This document shows, in pieces, positions 1 through 6,426 of a stretch of DNA of 10,798 bases. The translations under genes were made by a program, and so were the position numbers. Each line of letters opens with the position of its first letter. Position 1 is the first letter of the stretch. Source of the stretch: an uncultured Syntrophomonadaceae bacterium (lineage in GTDB: Bacteria > Bacillota > Syntrophomonadia > Syntrophomonadales > Syntrophomonadaceae); the NCBI GenBank assembly GCA_944391275.1, contig CALXSZ010000128.1:1-10798 (forward strand), read 5' to 3'. The notes beneath the pieces are model-generated. The model worked only from the letters and a program-made list of their open reading frames with translations, searched no databases and was not told the origin of the DNA.

Positions 1-717
1 AATTTCCCCACGCTGACGGGGTTTGGGAACGAAGGACTTCATAACCTTAGTAGGAGATCCAATTAATCCAATTTCATCTGGATTCAGCTTTAGATCGTCG
101 TTTGTCAAAACGGTAATGGGACGGTGAAAGGCGGATTTAATCCCTTGAATGGTAGGAAATCTTGCGTCATTCATTTCTTTCATGGCGGTCAAGAGAACTG
201 GCATTTTGGCGTGCATGACCAGATAACTTTTTTCCAAATTGCGGTGAGCAACAATTTGATCGCCATCGACTTCCAGGTGAGAAACATAAGTAATCTGCGG
301 CAGGCCAAGTTCTTCTGCTAATTGCGGCCCCACCTGAGCGGTATCGCCGTCAATAGCTTGGCGACCGCAAATAATCAAATCAAAATGCCCCAATTGACGA
401 ATGGCAGCGCCTAAGATACAAGAAGTGGACCGAGTATCCGAACCTCCGAAAGCACGGTCGCTTACGAGTACACCTTCATCGGCGCCCATCGCAAAGGCTT
501 CTCTTAAAGCGGATTTTGCCCGTGCCGGTCCCATACAAACAATCGTAACGATTGTGCCGGCAATCCGCTCTTTAATACGCAGGGCTTCTTCAATTCCCCC
601 TCTATCATCCGGATTGATAATATGTGGTACGCCATCACGGATTAAAGCCCCGGTAACGGGGTCAATCTTAATCAGGGAAGAATTTGGTACGTGTTTAATG
701 CAAACCATAATACGCAT
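1..717 (-). CDS. etfB: Electron transfer flavoprotein subunit beta, C-terminus cut by window edge
   Basis: EtfB pairs with EtfA to form a cytoplasmic FAD-containing carrier moving electrons between acyl-CoA or similar dehydrogenases and other redox partners. Translating the minus strand from the ATG at 717 gives 239 uninterrupted codons reaching base 1. The family normally has about 260-270 residues, so only about 20-30 are missing. Visible marks are the start MRIMVCIKHVP, the segment GRQAIDGDTAQVGP at residues 118-131, and SPTKVMKSF near residue 221. The DGDTAQVGP form is the one I associate with electron-bifurcating Etfs (as in Acidaminococcus and Megasphaera), where it lies at the beta-subunit FAD. 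Bifurcation here is inference, since etfA and the partner dehydrogenase lie outside the window. An AGGAGG site sits 11 bases before the start. Sure of the family, less sure of the bifurcating subtype. Confidence 0.95.
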   Translation of the reverse strand, partial: MRIMVCIKHVPNSSLIKIDPVTGALIRDGVPHIINPDDRGGIEEALRIKERIAGTIVTIVCMGPARAKSALREAFAMGADEGVLVSDRAFGGSDTRSTSCILGAAIRQLGHFDLIICGRQAIDGDTAQVGPQLAEELGLPQITYVSHLEVDGDQIVAHRNLEKSYLVMHAKMPVLLTAMKEMNDARFPTIQGIKSAFHRPITVLTNDDLKLNPDEIGLIGSPTKVMKSFVPKPRQRGEI

Positions 718-809
718 GCTGATCTTATCCTCCTGAAACCGGCAAGACTCCCAGAGAAATACGGAAGTAGGGGGATTTTGCCGAAATATTAATCATAAAA
801 TTGCATTCT

Positions 810-815
810 ATTATA
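810..815 (-). promoter_or_regulatory. Candidate -10 box for etfB
   Basis: The minus strand reads TATAAT here, about 93 bases before the etfB start. Upstream is T-rich with no good -35 box at 17-18 bases, so this is a -10 match only. Confidence 0.4.
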
Positions 816-893
816 CGCTGTAAAATAAAAAAAATAAAGTACAAATTTGTGTATACATTTCATCAAAATTCCAAAAAATATCAAAATAAAACC

Positions 894-922
894 TTGTGAA
901 GAAAGCTTTCCCGGTATATAAT
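894..922 (+). promoter_or_regulatory. Sigma-A-type promoter for the scaffold/GGGtGRT operon
   Basis: TTGTGA at 894-899 and TATAAT at 917-922 are exactly 17 bases apart. Transcription would start near 929, leaving about 205 untranslated bases before the ATG at 1134. Confidence 0.6.
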
Positions 923-1119
923 CGCAATAGAGAACACCGAAATAAAGTCCATTCGACCGATGGAACAGGAAAAAATTTCGCTGTAGGAAATAGATAAAAT
1001 GTTTTTTTTAAAATTTTTTACAAAAAATCGAAATTTTTCGCCTGATAATAAAGGAAAAATTGTTCGCTTTTTATAAAAATCTTTTGTAGAAAATTTAAAA
1101 ATGAAATTTATACAAATGG

Positions 1120-1125
1120 AAAGGA
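1120..1125 (+). promoter_or_regulatory. Ribosome binding site deciding the scaffold start
   Basis: AAAGGA lies 8 bases before the ATG at 1134. The earlier in-frame ATG at 1101 has only A/T-rich sequence in front of it, so 1134 is preferred. Translation from 1134 also begins MIYSTEVEHMCP, which looks like the family's usual N-terminus. Confidence 0.7.
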
Positions 1126-1133
1126 ACAAGAAG

Positions 1134-1826
1134 ATGATTTATTCTACTGAAGTTGAACACATGTGTCCCGTTAAAAAAGGCGCGTATCATGGTCCGGCTC
1201 CGATTCCGGAAGAGGGTAAATGGATCCAGGCGAAGGAAATTAAGGATATTAGCGCGCTTACGCATGGCGTAGGCCGTTGCGCTCCGCAGCAGGGAGCCTG
1301 TAAGCTGACCTTGAATGTGAAAGACGGCATTATTGAAGAAGCTCTGATTGAAGTCATTGGGTGCAGCGGAATGACGCATTCTGCTGCAATGGCGGCTGAA
1401 ATTTTACCTGGAAAGACGCTTTTGGAAGCGTTAAATACCGATTTGGTATGCGATGCGATTAATACCGCTATGCGCGAATTATTTTTGCAAATTGTTTACG
1501 GTCGTTCGCAAACGGCTTTTTCCGAAGGCGGCCTTCCTATAGGAGCGAGTTTGGAAGATCTGGGAAAGGGCCTGAGAAGTCAGGTGGGAACGATGTTTGG
1601 AACAAAAGCGAAGGGACCTCGTTATTTGGAGATGGCTGAAGGATATGTCACTCGTCTGGCTTTGGATGAGGAGAACCAGATTATTGGTTACGAATTTATT
1701 CATTTGGGAAAAATGATGGCGGCGATTGAAAAAGGAACGGATCCCGCCCAAGCTTTAAAAGAAGCGACAGGGAATTATGGACGTTTCGCAGAAGCAACTC
1801 GATACATTAATCCGAGAAAAGAGTAG
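1134..1826 (+). CDS. NifU/IscU-like iron-sulfur cluster assembly scaffold, GGGtGRT-linked type
   Basis: This 230-residue cytoplasmic protein belongs to the NifU-N/IscU-like scaffolds found beside GGGtGRT proteins in anaerobes. IscU-type scaffolds bind a nascent Fe-S cluster through three cysteines and pass it on. Cysteines are at residues 11, 49, 56, 77 and 106. The core runs CAPQQGACKLTLNVKDG (49-65) and then IGCSGMTHSAAMAAEILPGK (75-94), and the GCSG environment is typical of the fold. The C-terminal half (about 120-230), with GLPIGASLEDLGKGLRSQ and GPRYLEMAEGYVT, goes beyond a plain IscU domain and is characteristic of this subgroup. No cysteine desulfurase lies nearby. The next gene starts 16 bases downstream, so the two are probably co-transcribed. 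The family is clear. That it builds clusters rather than carrying one for another purpose is inferred from homology. Confidence 0.88.
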   Translation: MIYSTEVEHMCPVKKGAYHGPAPIPEEGKWIQAKEIKDISALTHGVGRCAPQQGACKLTLNVKDGIIEEALIEVIGCSGMTHSAAMAAEILPGKTLLEALNTDLVCDAINTAMRELFLQIVYGRSQTAFSEGGLPIGASLEDLGKGLRSQVGTMFGTKAKGPRYLEMAEGYVTRLALDEENQIIGYEFIHLGKMMAAIEKGTDPAQALKEATGNYGRFAEATRYINPRKE

Positions 1827-1842
1827 GAAAGGGGGGATCGGT

Positions 1843-2841
1843 ATGGCTTTGTTTGAAAGTTATGAAAGAAGAATCGAAAAAGTTCAAGCAGTTCTAGAAG
1901 AATATGGCATAAAAAGTTTAGAAGAAGCGCGCGAAATATGTGAAAAGCGTGGATTTTCACCATATCAAATTGTCAAAGATATTCAACCGATTGCTTTTGA
2001 AAACGCAGGGTGGGCTTATACAGTCGGCGCGGCTATCGCCGTTCAAAAAGGGGTACAAACGGCTGCACAAGCGGCGGAAGCGATCGGAATAGGATTACAA
2101 TCTTTTTGTATCCCTGGATCGGTGGCGGAGGATCGAAAAGTTGGGTTAGGTCATGGAAATCTAGGCGCGATGCTTTTAAGCGATGAAACGAAATGTTTTG
2201 CTTTTTTAGCTGGACACGAATCCTTTGCCGCAGCAGAGGGGGCGATTGGGATTGTAAAAAATGCGAATCGAGCGCGCCAGAAACCTTTAAGAGTGATTTT
2301 AAATGGGTTAGGAAAAGACGCCGCTCAAATTATTTCTCGTATTAATGGGTTTACCTATTGTCAGACGGTTTTTGATTACGCGACCAGCCGAGTAACGATT
2401 GTCAAGGAGATCCCTTATTCCAAAGGAGAAAGAGCTGAAGTGCGCTGTTTTGGGGCGGATGATGTGCGAGAGGGCGTAGCCATTATGCATTTAGAAGGCG
2501 TCGATATATCCATTACGGGAAATTCGACCAATCCAACCCGTTTTCAGCATCCGGTAGCCGGAACGTATAAGAAAGAATGTTTGGAGCAGGGAAAAAAATA
2601 TTTTTCAGTTGCTTCGGGCGGAGGAACCGGACGTACCTTACACCCGGATAATATGGCGGCGGGACCGGCCTCGTATGGAATGACGGATACCATGGGACGC
2701 ATGCATTCGGATGCGCAGTTTGCGGGTTCGTCGTCGGTACCGGCTCATGTGGAAATGATGGGCTTTTTGGGAATGGGAAACAATCCAATGGTAGGGGCTA
2801 CGGTAGCGGTAGCTGTGGCTGTAGCGGAAGCGATGAAATAG
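1843..2841 (+). CDS. GGGtGRT family protein (unknown function)
   Basis: This 332-residue soluble protein carries the family's name motif, GGGTGRT, at residues 259-265, followed by LHPDNMAAGPASYGMTDTMG. As far as I know the family (Pfam GGGtGRT) has no established biochemical role. It usually sits beside the scaffold-type gene found just upstream here. Glycine- and alanine-rich segments are frequent (VGAAIAV near 61, GLGHGNLGAM at 101-110, GFLGMGNNPMVGATVAVAVA near the end). Cysteines at 33, 89, 118, 173, 202 and 246 could bind metal, but no spacing forms a known cluster motif. The start at 1843 was chosen because GGGGGG at 1831-1836 sits 6 bases before it. The frame stays open upstream to 1777, but that part overlaps the scaffold gene. 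A role in Fe-S or redox metabolism is inferred only from the pairing. Confidence 0.9.
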   Translation: MALFESYERRIEKVQAVLEEYGIKSLEEAREICEKRGFSPYQIVKDIQPIAFENAGWAYTVGAAIAVQKGVQTAAQAAEAIGIGLQSFCIPGSVAEDRKVGLGHGNLGAMLLSDETKCFAFLAGHESFAAAEGAIGIVKNANRARQKPLRVILNGLGKDAAQIISRINGFTYCQTVFDYATSRVTIVKEIPYSKGERAEVRCFGADDVREGVAIMHLEGVDISITGNSTNPTRFQHPVAGTYKKECLEQGKKYFSVASGGGTGRTLHPDNMAAGPASYGMTDTMGRMHSDAQFAGSSSVPAHVEMMGFLGMGNNPMVGATVAVAVAVAEAMK

Positions 2842-2860
2842 AGAAACGAATGTGTTTGAA

Positions 2861-2893
2861 AAAACCGAGAAAAAAAGCATTTCTCGGTTTTTC
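2861..2893 (+). terminator. Rho-independent terminator of the scaffold/GGGtGRT operon
   Basis: AAAACCGAGAAA (2861-2872) pairs perfectly with TTTCTCGGTTTT (2880-2891) around a 7-base loop, followed by more T. It lies 20 bases after the GGGtGRT stop codon. Confidence 0.8.
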
Positions 2894-2904
2894 GATTTAA
2901 ATCG
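2893..2904. repeat. 12-base perfect palindrome, possible operator
   Basis: CGATTTAAATCG is a perfect palindrome ending 8 bases before the -35 box of the next promoter. It could be a regulator site or chance in AT-rich DNA. Confidence 0.3.
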
Positions 2905-2912
2905 TTTCATTC

Positions 2913-2941
2913 TTGCCTTTCTATTCATTTTCTTTTATAAT
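2913..2941 (+). promoter_or_regulatory. Promoter of the four-helix membrane protein gene
   Basis: TTGCCT (2913-2918) and TATAAT (2936-2941) are separated by 17 bases. Transcription would start near 2948, about 40 bases before the gene. With the terminator just upstream, this makes the gene its own unit. Confidence 0.7.
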
Positions 2942-2987
2942 AAATAAGAAATATATGTTTGAATTTTAGGAAGGATCAATAACGAGA

Positions 2988-3614
2988 ATGACCAAAAAAA
3001 ATTCTTCGAATTTGTCTCAGCCAACGGAAAACATTGAACAAAATATAGAGAATATAGAGAATAAAGAGCCCGTTTTATCAGCGTTAAGTGGAATTTTTAT
3101 TGTTCTTGTAACCATATTAGCGGATATTGGAATCAGTCGTTATATCTTGCATGAATGGGAAAATCTTTCAGTCAATCTTACCTATATAATATATGAAACG
3201 GTCATTACGGTTGTATGCAGTGCGGGCTTGATTGTTTTCCTTAATTATATACGGGTGGGCGAAGCTTGTGAAAAAGCGGAGTCTATCGAAGAGTTTCCTT
3301 GTGGGGGACCTTTTGGATTCCTGGCGGGAAACCCGGTGGTATTGTGGATCGAAGTTTCACTTATAGTAGGGATTTTATTTACAGGGTTCAATGGCGTTCT
3401 TTTTAAACTATTGGGGTTTGAAACATGGAATACGGTTGTATTTCTTATTTATAAATTTTTTTATAGTTGTATTATGGTGGCGCTTACGCATTGGATGGTA
3501 TTGGGACGAATGCTGCAACCGGATTGGCTTCAAAAAAATCTAAATAAGAAAGCGCATCCCATTGCTCCTAAAACATCATCGAAAGCATCCAAAAAAAAGA
3601 AAAATAAAAATTAG
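2988..3614 (+). CDS. Predicted membrane protein with four helices, unknown function
   Basis: I do not recognise this 208-residue protein. Residues 1-28 are hydrophilic and Asn/Glu-rich, with a short repeat (NIEQNIENIENKE, 15-27). Four hydrophobic stretches follow at roughly 30-50, 64-88, 114-136 and 147-173. The tail (174-208) is basic and ends in a lysine run, so both ends probably lie in the cytoplasm. Between helices 2 and 3 is a loop with EACEKAESIEEFPCGGPFGF (92-111), whose two cysteines and GGPFG segment are its most distinctive part. The ribosome site AGGAAGGA (2968-2975) is 12 bases from the ATG, slightly far, but no other start fits. A clear promoter precedes it, and the next genes are not obviously related. 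I assign no function. Confidence 0.8.
   Translation: MTKKNSSNLSQPTENIEQNIENIENKEPVLSALSGIFIVLVTILADIGISRYILHEWENLSVNLTYIIYETVITVVCSAGLIVFLNYIRVGEACEKAESIEEFPCGGPFGFLAGNPVVLWIEVSLIVGILFTGFNGVLFKLLGFETWNTVVFLIYKFFYSCIMVALTHWMVLGRMLQPDWLQKNLNKKAHPIAPKTSSKASKKKKNKN
3042..3068 (+). repeat. Three tandem 9-base units inside the membrane protein gene
   Basis: AATATAGAG occurs twice in a row, followed by the variant AATAAAGAG. The array encodes the NIEN-type repeat in the hydrophilic N-terminus. Its unit is a multiple of three, so a change in copy number would keep the frame. Confidence 0.6.
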
Positions 3615-3968
3615 GTTATTTATAGGAAATGGCGGAAAAGATAGAAGGCAACCATATCGGATGGAAAAGGATCTTTATCTCTTTGCTTATTTGTGGTAGG
3701 ACGCCGTAGGTGAAGGTCAGCGCTAATAAAAGAGCGCGTATTCCGGTTAGCGGTTAATTCCTTGTAAGGAAGTATCGAAGTATCGATAGGATCGTTGCAG
3801 ATAAATATAAGGGATTATCAATTCGTAAGTTTTCACTGGTGTTATACTAAAGGTTTTTTTCGAAAACATTCCTCACATAAGGAGAAGGAATCTTTTACAT
3901 TTTTACATGAGCTAATTTTATCCAAGTTTATTTTATCGTCTCGAAGTGCGTTTCGAGACGATTTTTTT
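3615..3968 (+). ncRNA. Hairpin-rich untranslated stretch, possible 3' UTR or small RNA
   Basis: No terminator follows the membrane protein gene until 3935, so its transcript may carry about 350 untranslated bases, or part of this stretch may be a separate RNA. Visible structures are an arm pair AAAGAT/ATCTTT (3637-3642 and 3671-3676) enclosing CCAT/ATGG, GCGCT/AGCGC (3720-3724 and 3733-3737), CCG/CGG (3743-3753), and TTCCTT/AAGGAA (3758-3763 and 3766-3771). Bases 3690-3760 are clearly richer in G and C than the AT-rich DNA around them. Two 8-base tandem duplications are also present: AGTATCGA twice near 3771-3786, and TTTTACAT twice at 3893-3908. The 63-codon frame starting at 3795 runs through the terminator hairpin and does not look like protein. 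I match no known RNA family and see no convincing separate promoter. Confidence 0.3.
3935..3968 (+). terminator. Strong Rho-independent terminator
   Basis: ATCGTCTCGAA (3935-3945) pairs perfectly with TTCGAGACGAT (3952-3962) around a 6-base loop, followed by a T run to 3968. It ends transcription from the membrane protein gene or from an RNA encoded in between. Confidence 0.85.
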
Positions 3969-4021
3969 ATGGCGGAAAAACTTTAAATTATTAAAAAAAA
4001 GAAAGAAATTTAATAAAAGTA

Positions 4022-4050
4022 TTTCAATTAAATTAAAATTAATATATAAT
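4022..4050 (+). promoter_or_regulatory. Probable promoter of the anion permease gene
   Basis: A perfect TATAAT at 4045-4050 has the weak -35 box TTTCAA (4022-4027) 17 bases upstream. Transcription would start near 4057, giving a leader of about 150 bases. The weak -35 box would suit an activated promoter, but the surrounding AT-richness makes chance matches likely. Confidence 0.45.
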
Positions 4051-4061
4051 AAATTAAGATT

Positions 4062-4088
4062 AAATTAACAATTAATTAATGTTAATTT
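4062..4088. repeat. Perfect 9-base inverted repeat, possible operator for the permease
   Basis: AAATTAACA (4062-4070) and TGTTAATTT (4080-4088) are exact inverse complements separated by 9 bases. They lie just after the presumed transcription start, a common repressor position. The arms are AT-only apart from one C/G, so the palindrome may partly reflect composition. Confidence 0.4.
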
Positions 4089-4098
4089 GATTGAAAAG

Positions 4099-4123
4099 CC
4101 CATACCGTGGAGAGGGATATGGG
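4099..4123 (+). other. Leader hairpin upstream of the permease gene
   Basis: CCCATA (4099-4104) pairs with TATGGG (4118-4123), with possible extra CC/GG pairs inside. It lies in the untranslated leader, has no T run after it, and matches no riboswitch class I know. Confidence 0.35.
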
Positions 4124-4209
4124 AAATTTTCTACTTGCATTTTGAAGAAAGGGTGAATCAGAAGCAAAAAAAGAAAGCATTATTTTAGTATGAAAAGGGA
4201 GGAATCATC

Positions 4210-5538
4210 ATGGATCCTGCTGTAACAGGTTTGATTATGATGCTGGTTGTCTTAGTACTTTACGCCACGGAGGTTATTCCGTTAGCCGTTACGGCTGTTA
4301 TTGGCAGTCCCCTCTTGATTTGGTTCCAGGCTTGTAGCTGGTCTGAATGTAATGGCGGGTATAACTCCGATTCAACGTGGATGGTGTTTGCCATGTGCAT
4401 GATCGGGGCTTGTGTATTTGAATGCGGATTAGCGGATACCGTTGGGAATGCTCTGAAAAATGTCTGCGATTCCGAGTTTAAAGTTGCCGTGATCTTGTTC
4501 CCGGTGGTTATGATCATGAGTGCATTCTTGAATAACAGTGCGACGACTTCTACCTTTAAACCGATTTTGGAATCCGTTTCCAAGGCATCAAACGGGAAAA
4601 TTTCTGCTCGTAAATATTTGATGCCGTTAGCTTTTGCGGCTTCCGCAGGCGGAATGTTGACCTTAGCCGGTTCAACGCCTCAGGTTATCATCAACGGTTT
4701 AATGGCGGATACGGAAGGATTAACGCCATTTGGCTTTTTTGAATTCGCTTTGGTCGGAGGACCGATTTGTATCGTTCTGTTGATTGGAGTATTGACTTTC
4801 TTAGGTGGATTGGCCAGTAAACTATTTGCCAAAGAAATCGAAATGGAACGTAAAATTTCCATGGAATTTTCCGCTCAAAACAAAAGCGAAGGAAAAGTAG
4901 AAGTTAAAATGGACGCGAAACAGAAAAAATGCGCCTTTTGTATGTTATTCGCTATTGTTGGATTTATTTGCCAATCGTATGTAGGCGATTACTTGTCCTT
5001 TGAATTAAGTACCGTAGCCATTACGGCAGCAATGTTATCTGTTATCTTAGGCTGCTGGAGTCTGAAACAATTATATCTGGAAAGCGATTGGAATACGTTC
5101 TTTGTATTGGCAGGTTCTATTTCCTTTGCAGGTGGATTAGATAAAGCTGGAACCGGTAAATTGATTGCGGATTGGGCTGTTGCGCAACTAGGTGATGCAA
5201 GTGCGTTCGTTATTTATGCTGTATTTGTTGTATTAGCTATTATTATTACACAGATTATGTCCAATACAGCGGCCGTAGCGATGATGGGACCGATTGCAAT
5301 CTATGTTGCTTCGGGTATGGGCTTTAGCCCGCTGCCAATCTTGATGGGCTTAGCGGTAGGATGTACCGCTGCTTTCATGACGCCGGTGGGAACGCCGCCC
5401 AATACCATTGTATTAAATGGTGGATACGTACCGGATACGCCGTTTAAATTTATGGATTATGTAAAATTAGGCGGGATTTTCCAAGTGATTGCAACAGTAT
5501 TGGTTGTTGTTCTTTGCCCAATTTTCTATCCATTGTAG
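4210..5538 (+). CDS. SLC13/DASS-type anion (carboxylate) permease
   Basis: This 442-residue polytopic membrane protein belongs to the divalent-anion:sodium symporter group of the ion transporter superfamily. Members take up dicarboxylates, citrate, sulfate and similar anions with sodium or by exchange. Two pseudo-repeated ion-binding segments are visible. The first is FLNNSATTSTFKPI (106-119) with TLAGSTPQ (151-158), where NNS stands in place of the usual SNT. The second is MSNTAAVAMMGPI (350-362) with TPVGTPPN (391-398), in canonical form. About ten hydrophobic stretches occur, with a charged cytoplasmic-type loop near 205-240 between the two halves. The start has a strong GGGAGG site 7 bases upstream. 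The gene stands alone, so the substrate cannot be read from neighbours. Succinate, citrate or another carboxylate is plausible but not shown. Confidence 0.87.
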   Translation: MDPAVTGLIMMLVVLVLYATEVIPLAVTAVIGSPLLIWFQACSWSECNGGYNSDSTWMVFAMCMIGACVFECGLADTVGNALKNVCDSEFKVAVILFPVVMIMSAFLNNSATTSTFKPILESVSKASNGKISARKYLMPLAFAASAGGMLTLAGSTPQVIINGLMADTEGLTPFGFFEFALVGGPICIVLLIGVLTFLGGLASKLFAKEIEMERKISMEFSAQNKSEGKVEVKMDAKQKKCAFCMLFAIVGFICQSYVGDYLSFELSTVAITAAMLSVILGCWSLKQLYLESDWNTFFVLAGSISFAGGLDKAGTGKLIADWAVAQLGDASAFVIYAVFVVLAIIITQIMSNTAAVAMMGPIAIYVASGMGFSPLPILMGLAVGCTAAFMTPVGTPPNTIVLNGGYVPDTPFKFMDYVKLGGIFQVIATVLVVVLCPIFYPL

Positions 5539-5581
5539 AATTTATTGATTGCTTCTTATTTCCTTTCAATGTCAAAATGTA

Positions 5582-5642
5582 AAAAAATCAGGCAGGTATA
5601 ATGGAAAGCGTTCCGTTTGGTTTGATACTTGCCTGATTTTTT
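5582..5642. terminator. Two-way terminator between permease and MerR genes
   Basis: AAAAAATCAGGCAGGTAT (5582-5599) pairs with ATACTTGCCTGATTTTTT (5625-5642) with a single G-U, and an inner GGAA/TTCC hairpin sits in the loop. T runs follow on both strands, so it can end the permease transcript and also the convergent MerR transcript from the other side. Confidence 0.85.
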
Positions 5643-5822
5643 ATGATCACTATTTAGCATTGTGCCGTTTCCTTATCATGTGTGAAATAAGTAAGTTTTA
5701 AAACTTTTTCCATTTTTAAATTTTTTACGAAAAGAAAAATCTTTTTGAATTTCCATATATTGAAATAGAATAAATTTAAAACAATTGAAACGTGGTTTTG
5801 ATACATGAAAAAGGGCTTGAAA

Positions 5823-6323
5823 TTAAGAATTTTCTTTTTTCCACCATCGAAATGTTTGAGGGGATTTTCGCTTTTGCTTTAGTTCCAGGAGGTATTTTAT
5901 TTGTTCTTCTTGGAGCTGTTCTTGTTTGCGTAAAATATTTTCTAAGTTTTCTAAACGGTGAAGCAAATTTTCATTCTGATTCATTAATTTTGTGTTTTGT
6001 GCAGTAATCATCGCGGCTAAATATTCGATGTTCTTTGATTGATCCAGACGATTGGGTAATAAAGAAACAGGAGAGGGGACGGGCTCTTCTTTTTTTTCCA
6101 AATTATCGAGTGCCATACGGATAGCATGAGTATTCAAATGATTTTCTGTTTTGAGTTTATGAATAAATTGCAGCATTTCAACGTCCGATTCGCTATAGAG
6201 CCTTTCACCGCGACCGTTTCGACGAATTTTTAAATGTAGAGTATTTTCTAAATAACGTAATGTATGCGATTCAATTCCCAGAATTTCCACAACCTCACCA
6301 ATTTTGTAATATTTTTCATACAT
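5823..6323 (-). CDS. MerR-type DNA-binding protein with coiled-coil C-terminus
   Basis: This 166-residue protein starts with a MerR winged helix-turn-helix. YYKIGEVVEILGIESHTLRYLE (5-26) is the helix-turn-helix with the usual TLRY contact, and RRNGRGERLYSESDVEMLQFIHKLK (34-58) is the wing and next helix. After a proline-rich linker (80-90) comes a long Glu/Gln/Asn/Leu-rich helix (about 98-150), probably a dimerising coiled coil. The tail is short and basic-aromatic (RKSPQTFRWWKKENS). No cysteine is present, so it is not a metal or redox sensor of the classic MerR kind. It may bind DNA as a local repressor or, like RacA-type proteins, have a structural role; this is inference. AAGGTG just before the ATG supports the start. 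It is convergent with the permease and divergent from the decarboxylase gene. The inverted repeats at 6346-6405 are a candidate autoregulatory site. Confidence 0.82.
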   Translation of the reverse strand: MYEKYYKIGEVVEILGIESHTLRYLENTLHLKIRRNGRGERLYSESDVEMLQFIHKLKTENHLNTHAIRMALDNLEKKEEPVPSPVSLLPNRLDQSKNIEYLAAMITAQNTKLMNQNENLLHRLENLENILRKQEQLQEEQIKYLLELKQKRKSPQTFRWWKKENS

Positions 6324-6345
6324 TTTATCACCTTTTCTTAAATCA

Positions 6346-6405
6346 GTTCATAAATTATTATTAAGTAAGACGTTTTAGAAAAGAAAACGCGCTTACTACA
6401 TGAAC
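6346..6405. repeat. Three nested inverted repeats upstream of the MerR gene
   Basis: The arms nest around one centre: GTTCAT (6346-6351) with ATGAAC (6400-6405), AGTAAG (6364-6369) with CTTACT (6392-6397), and CGTTTT (6371-6376) with AAAACG (6384-6389). The block covers the region where the MerR promoter should be. It could be an operator for the MerR-type dimer or a cruciform or RNA hairpin. Confidence 0.45.
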
Positions 6406-6426
6406 TTTCCCCTATAAATTCATGTT

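Larger units (their letters stand above)
718..1133. other. Divergent intergenic region, no gene seen
   Basis: These 416 bases separate minus-strand etfB from the plus-strand Fe-S scaffold gene. They are very AT-rich, and no reading frame here looks like protein. They hold a -10 match for etfB, a good promoter facing the scaffold gene (894-922), two small palindromes (ACAAATTTGT at 841-850 and TGTATACA at 850-857) that could bind a regulator, and a leader of about 205 bases before the scaffold start. In the leader, a short imperfect hairpin (TCCAT/ATGGA arms, near 948-964) is the only clear structure. I recognise no riboswitch class. Confidence 0.6.

Noticed and set aside
881..1129. 82-codon minus-strand frame in the etfB/scaffold gap
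   Set aside because: It is made of Phe/Lys/Ile-rich codons expected in AT-rich DNA, has no ribosome site, and covers the promoter and leader of the scaffold gene.
3690..3720. Possible c-di-GMP-I riboswitch (GGTAGGACGCC resembles part of the motif)
   Set aside because: The other conserved segments of that class (GCAAACC, GCCTC-type pairing) are missing, and no gene follows before the terminator.
3795..3986. 63-codon plus-strand frame in the non-coding gap
   Set aside because: It reads through a strong terminator hairpin, lacks a ribosome site and resembles no protein.
4119..4138. Possible sigma-54 promoter before the permease (GG and TTGC elements)
   Set aside because: The spacing between GG and GC is 13 bases instead of the required 10.
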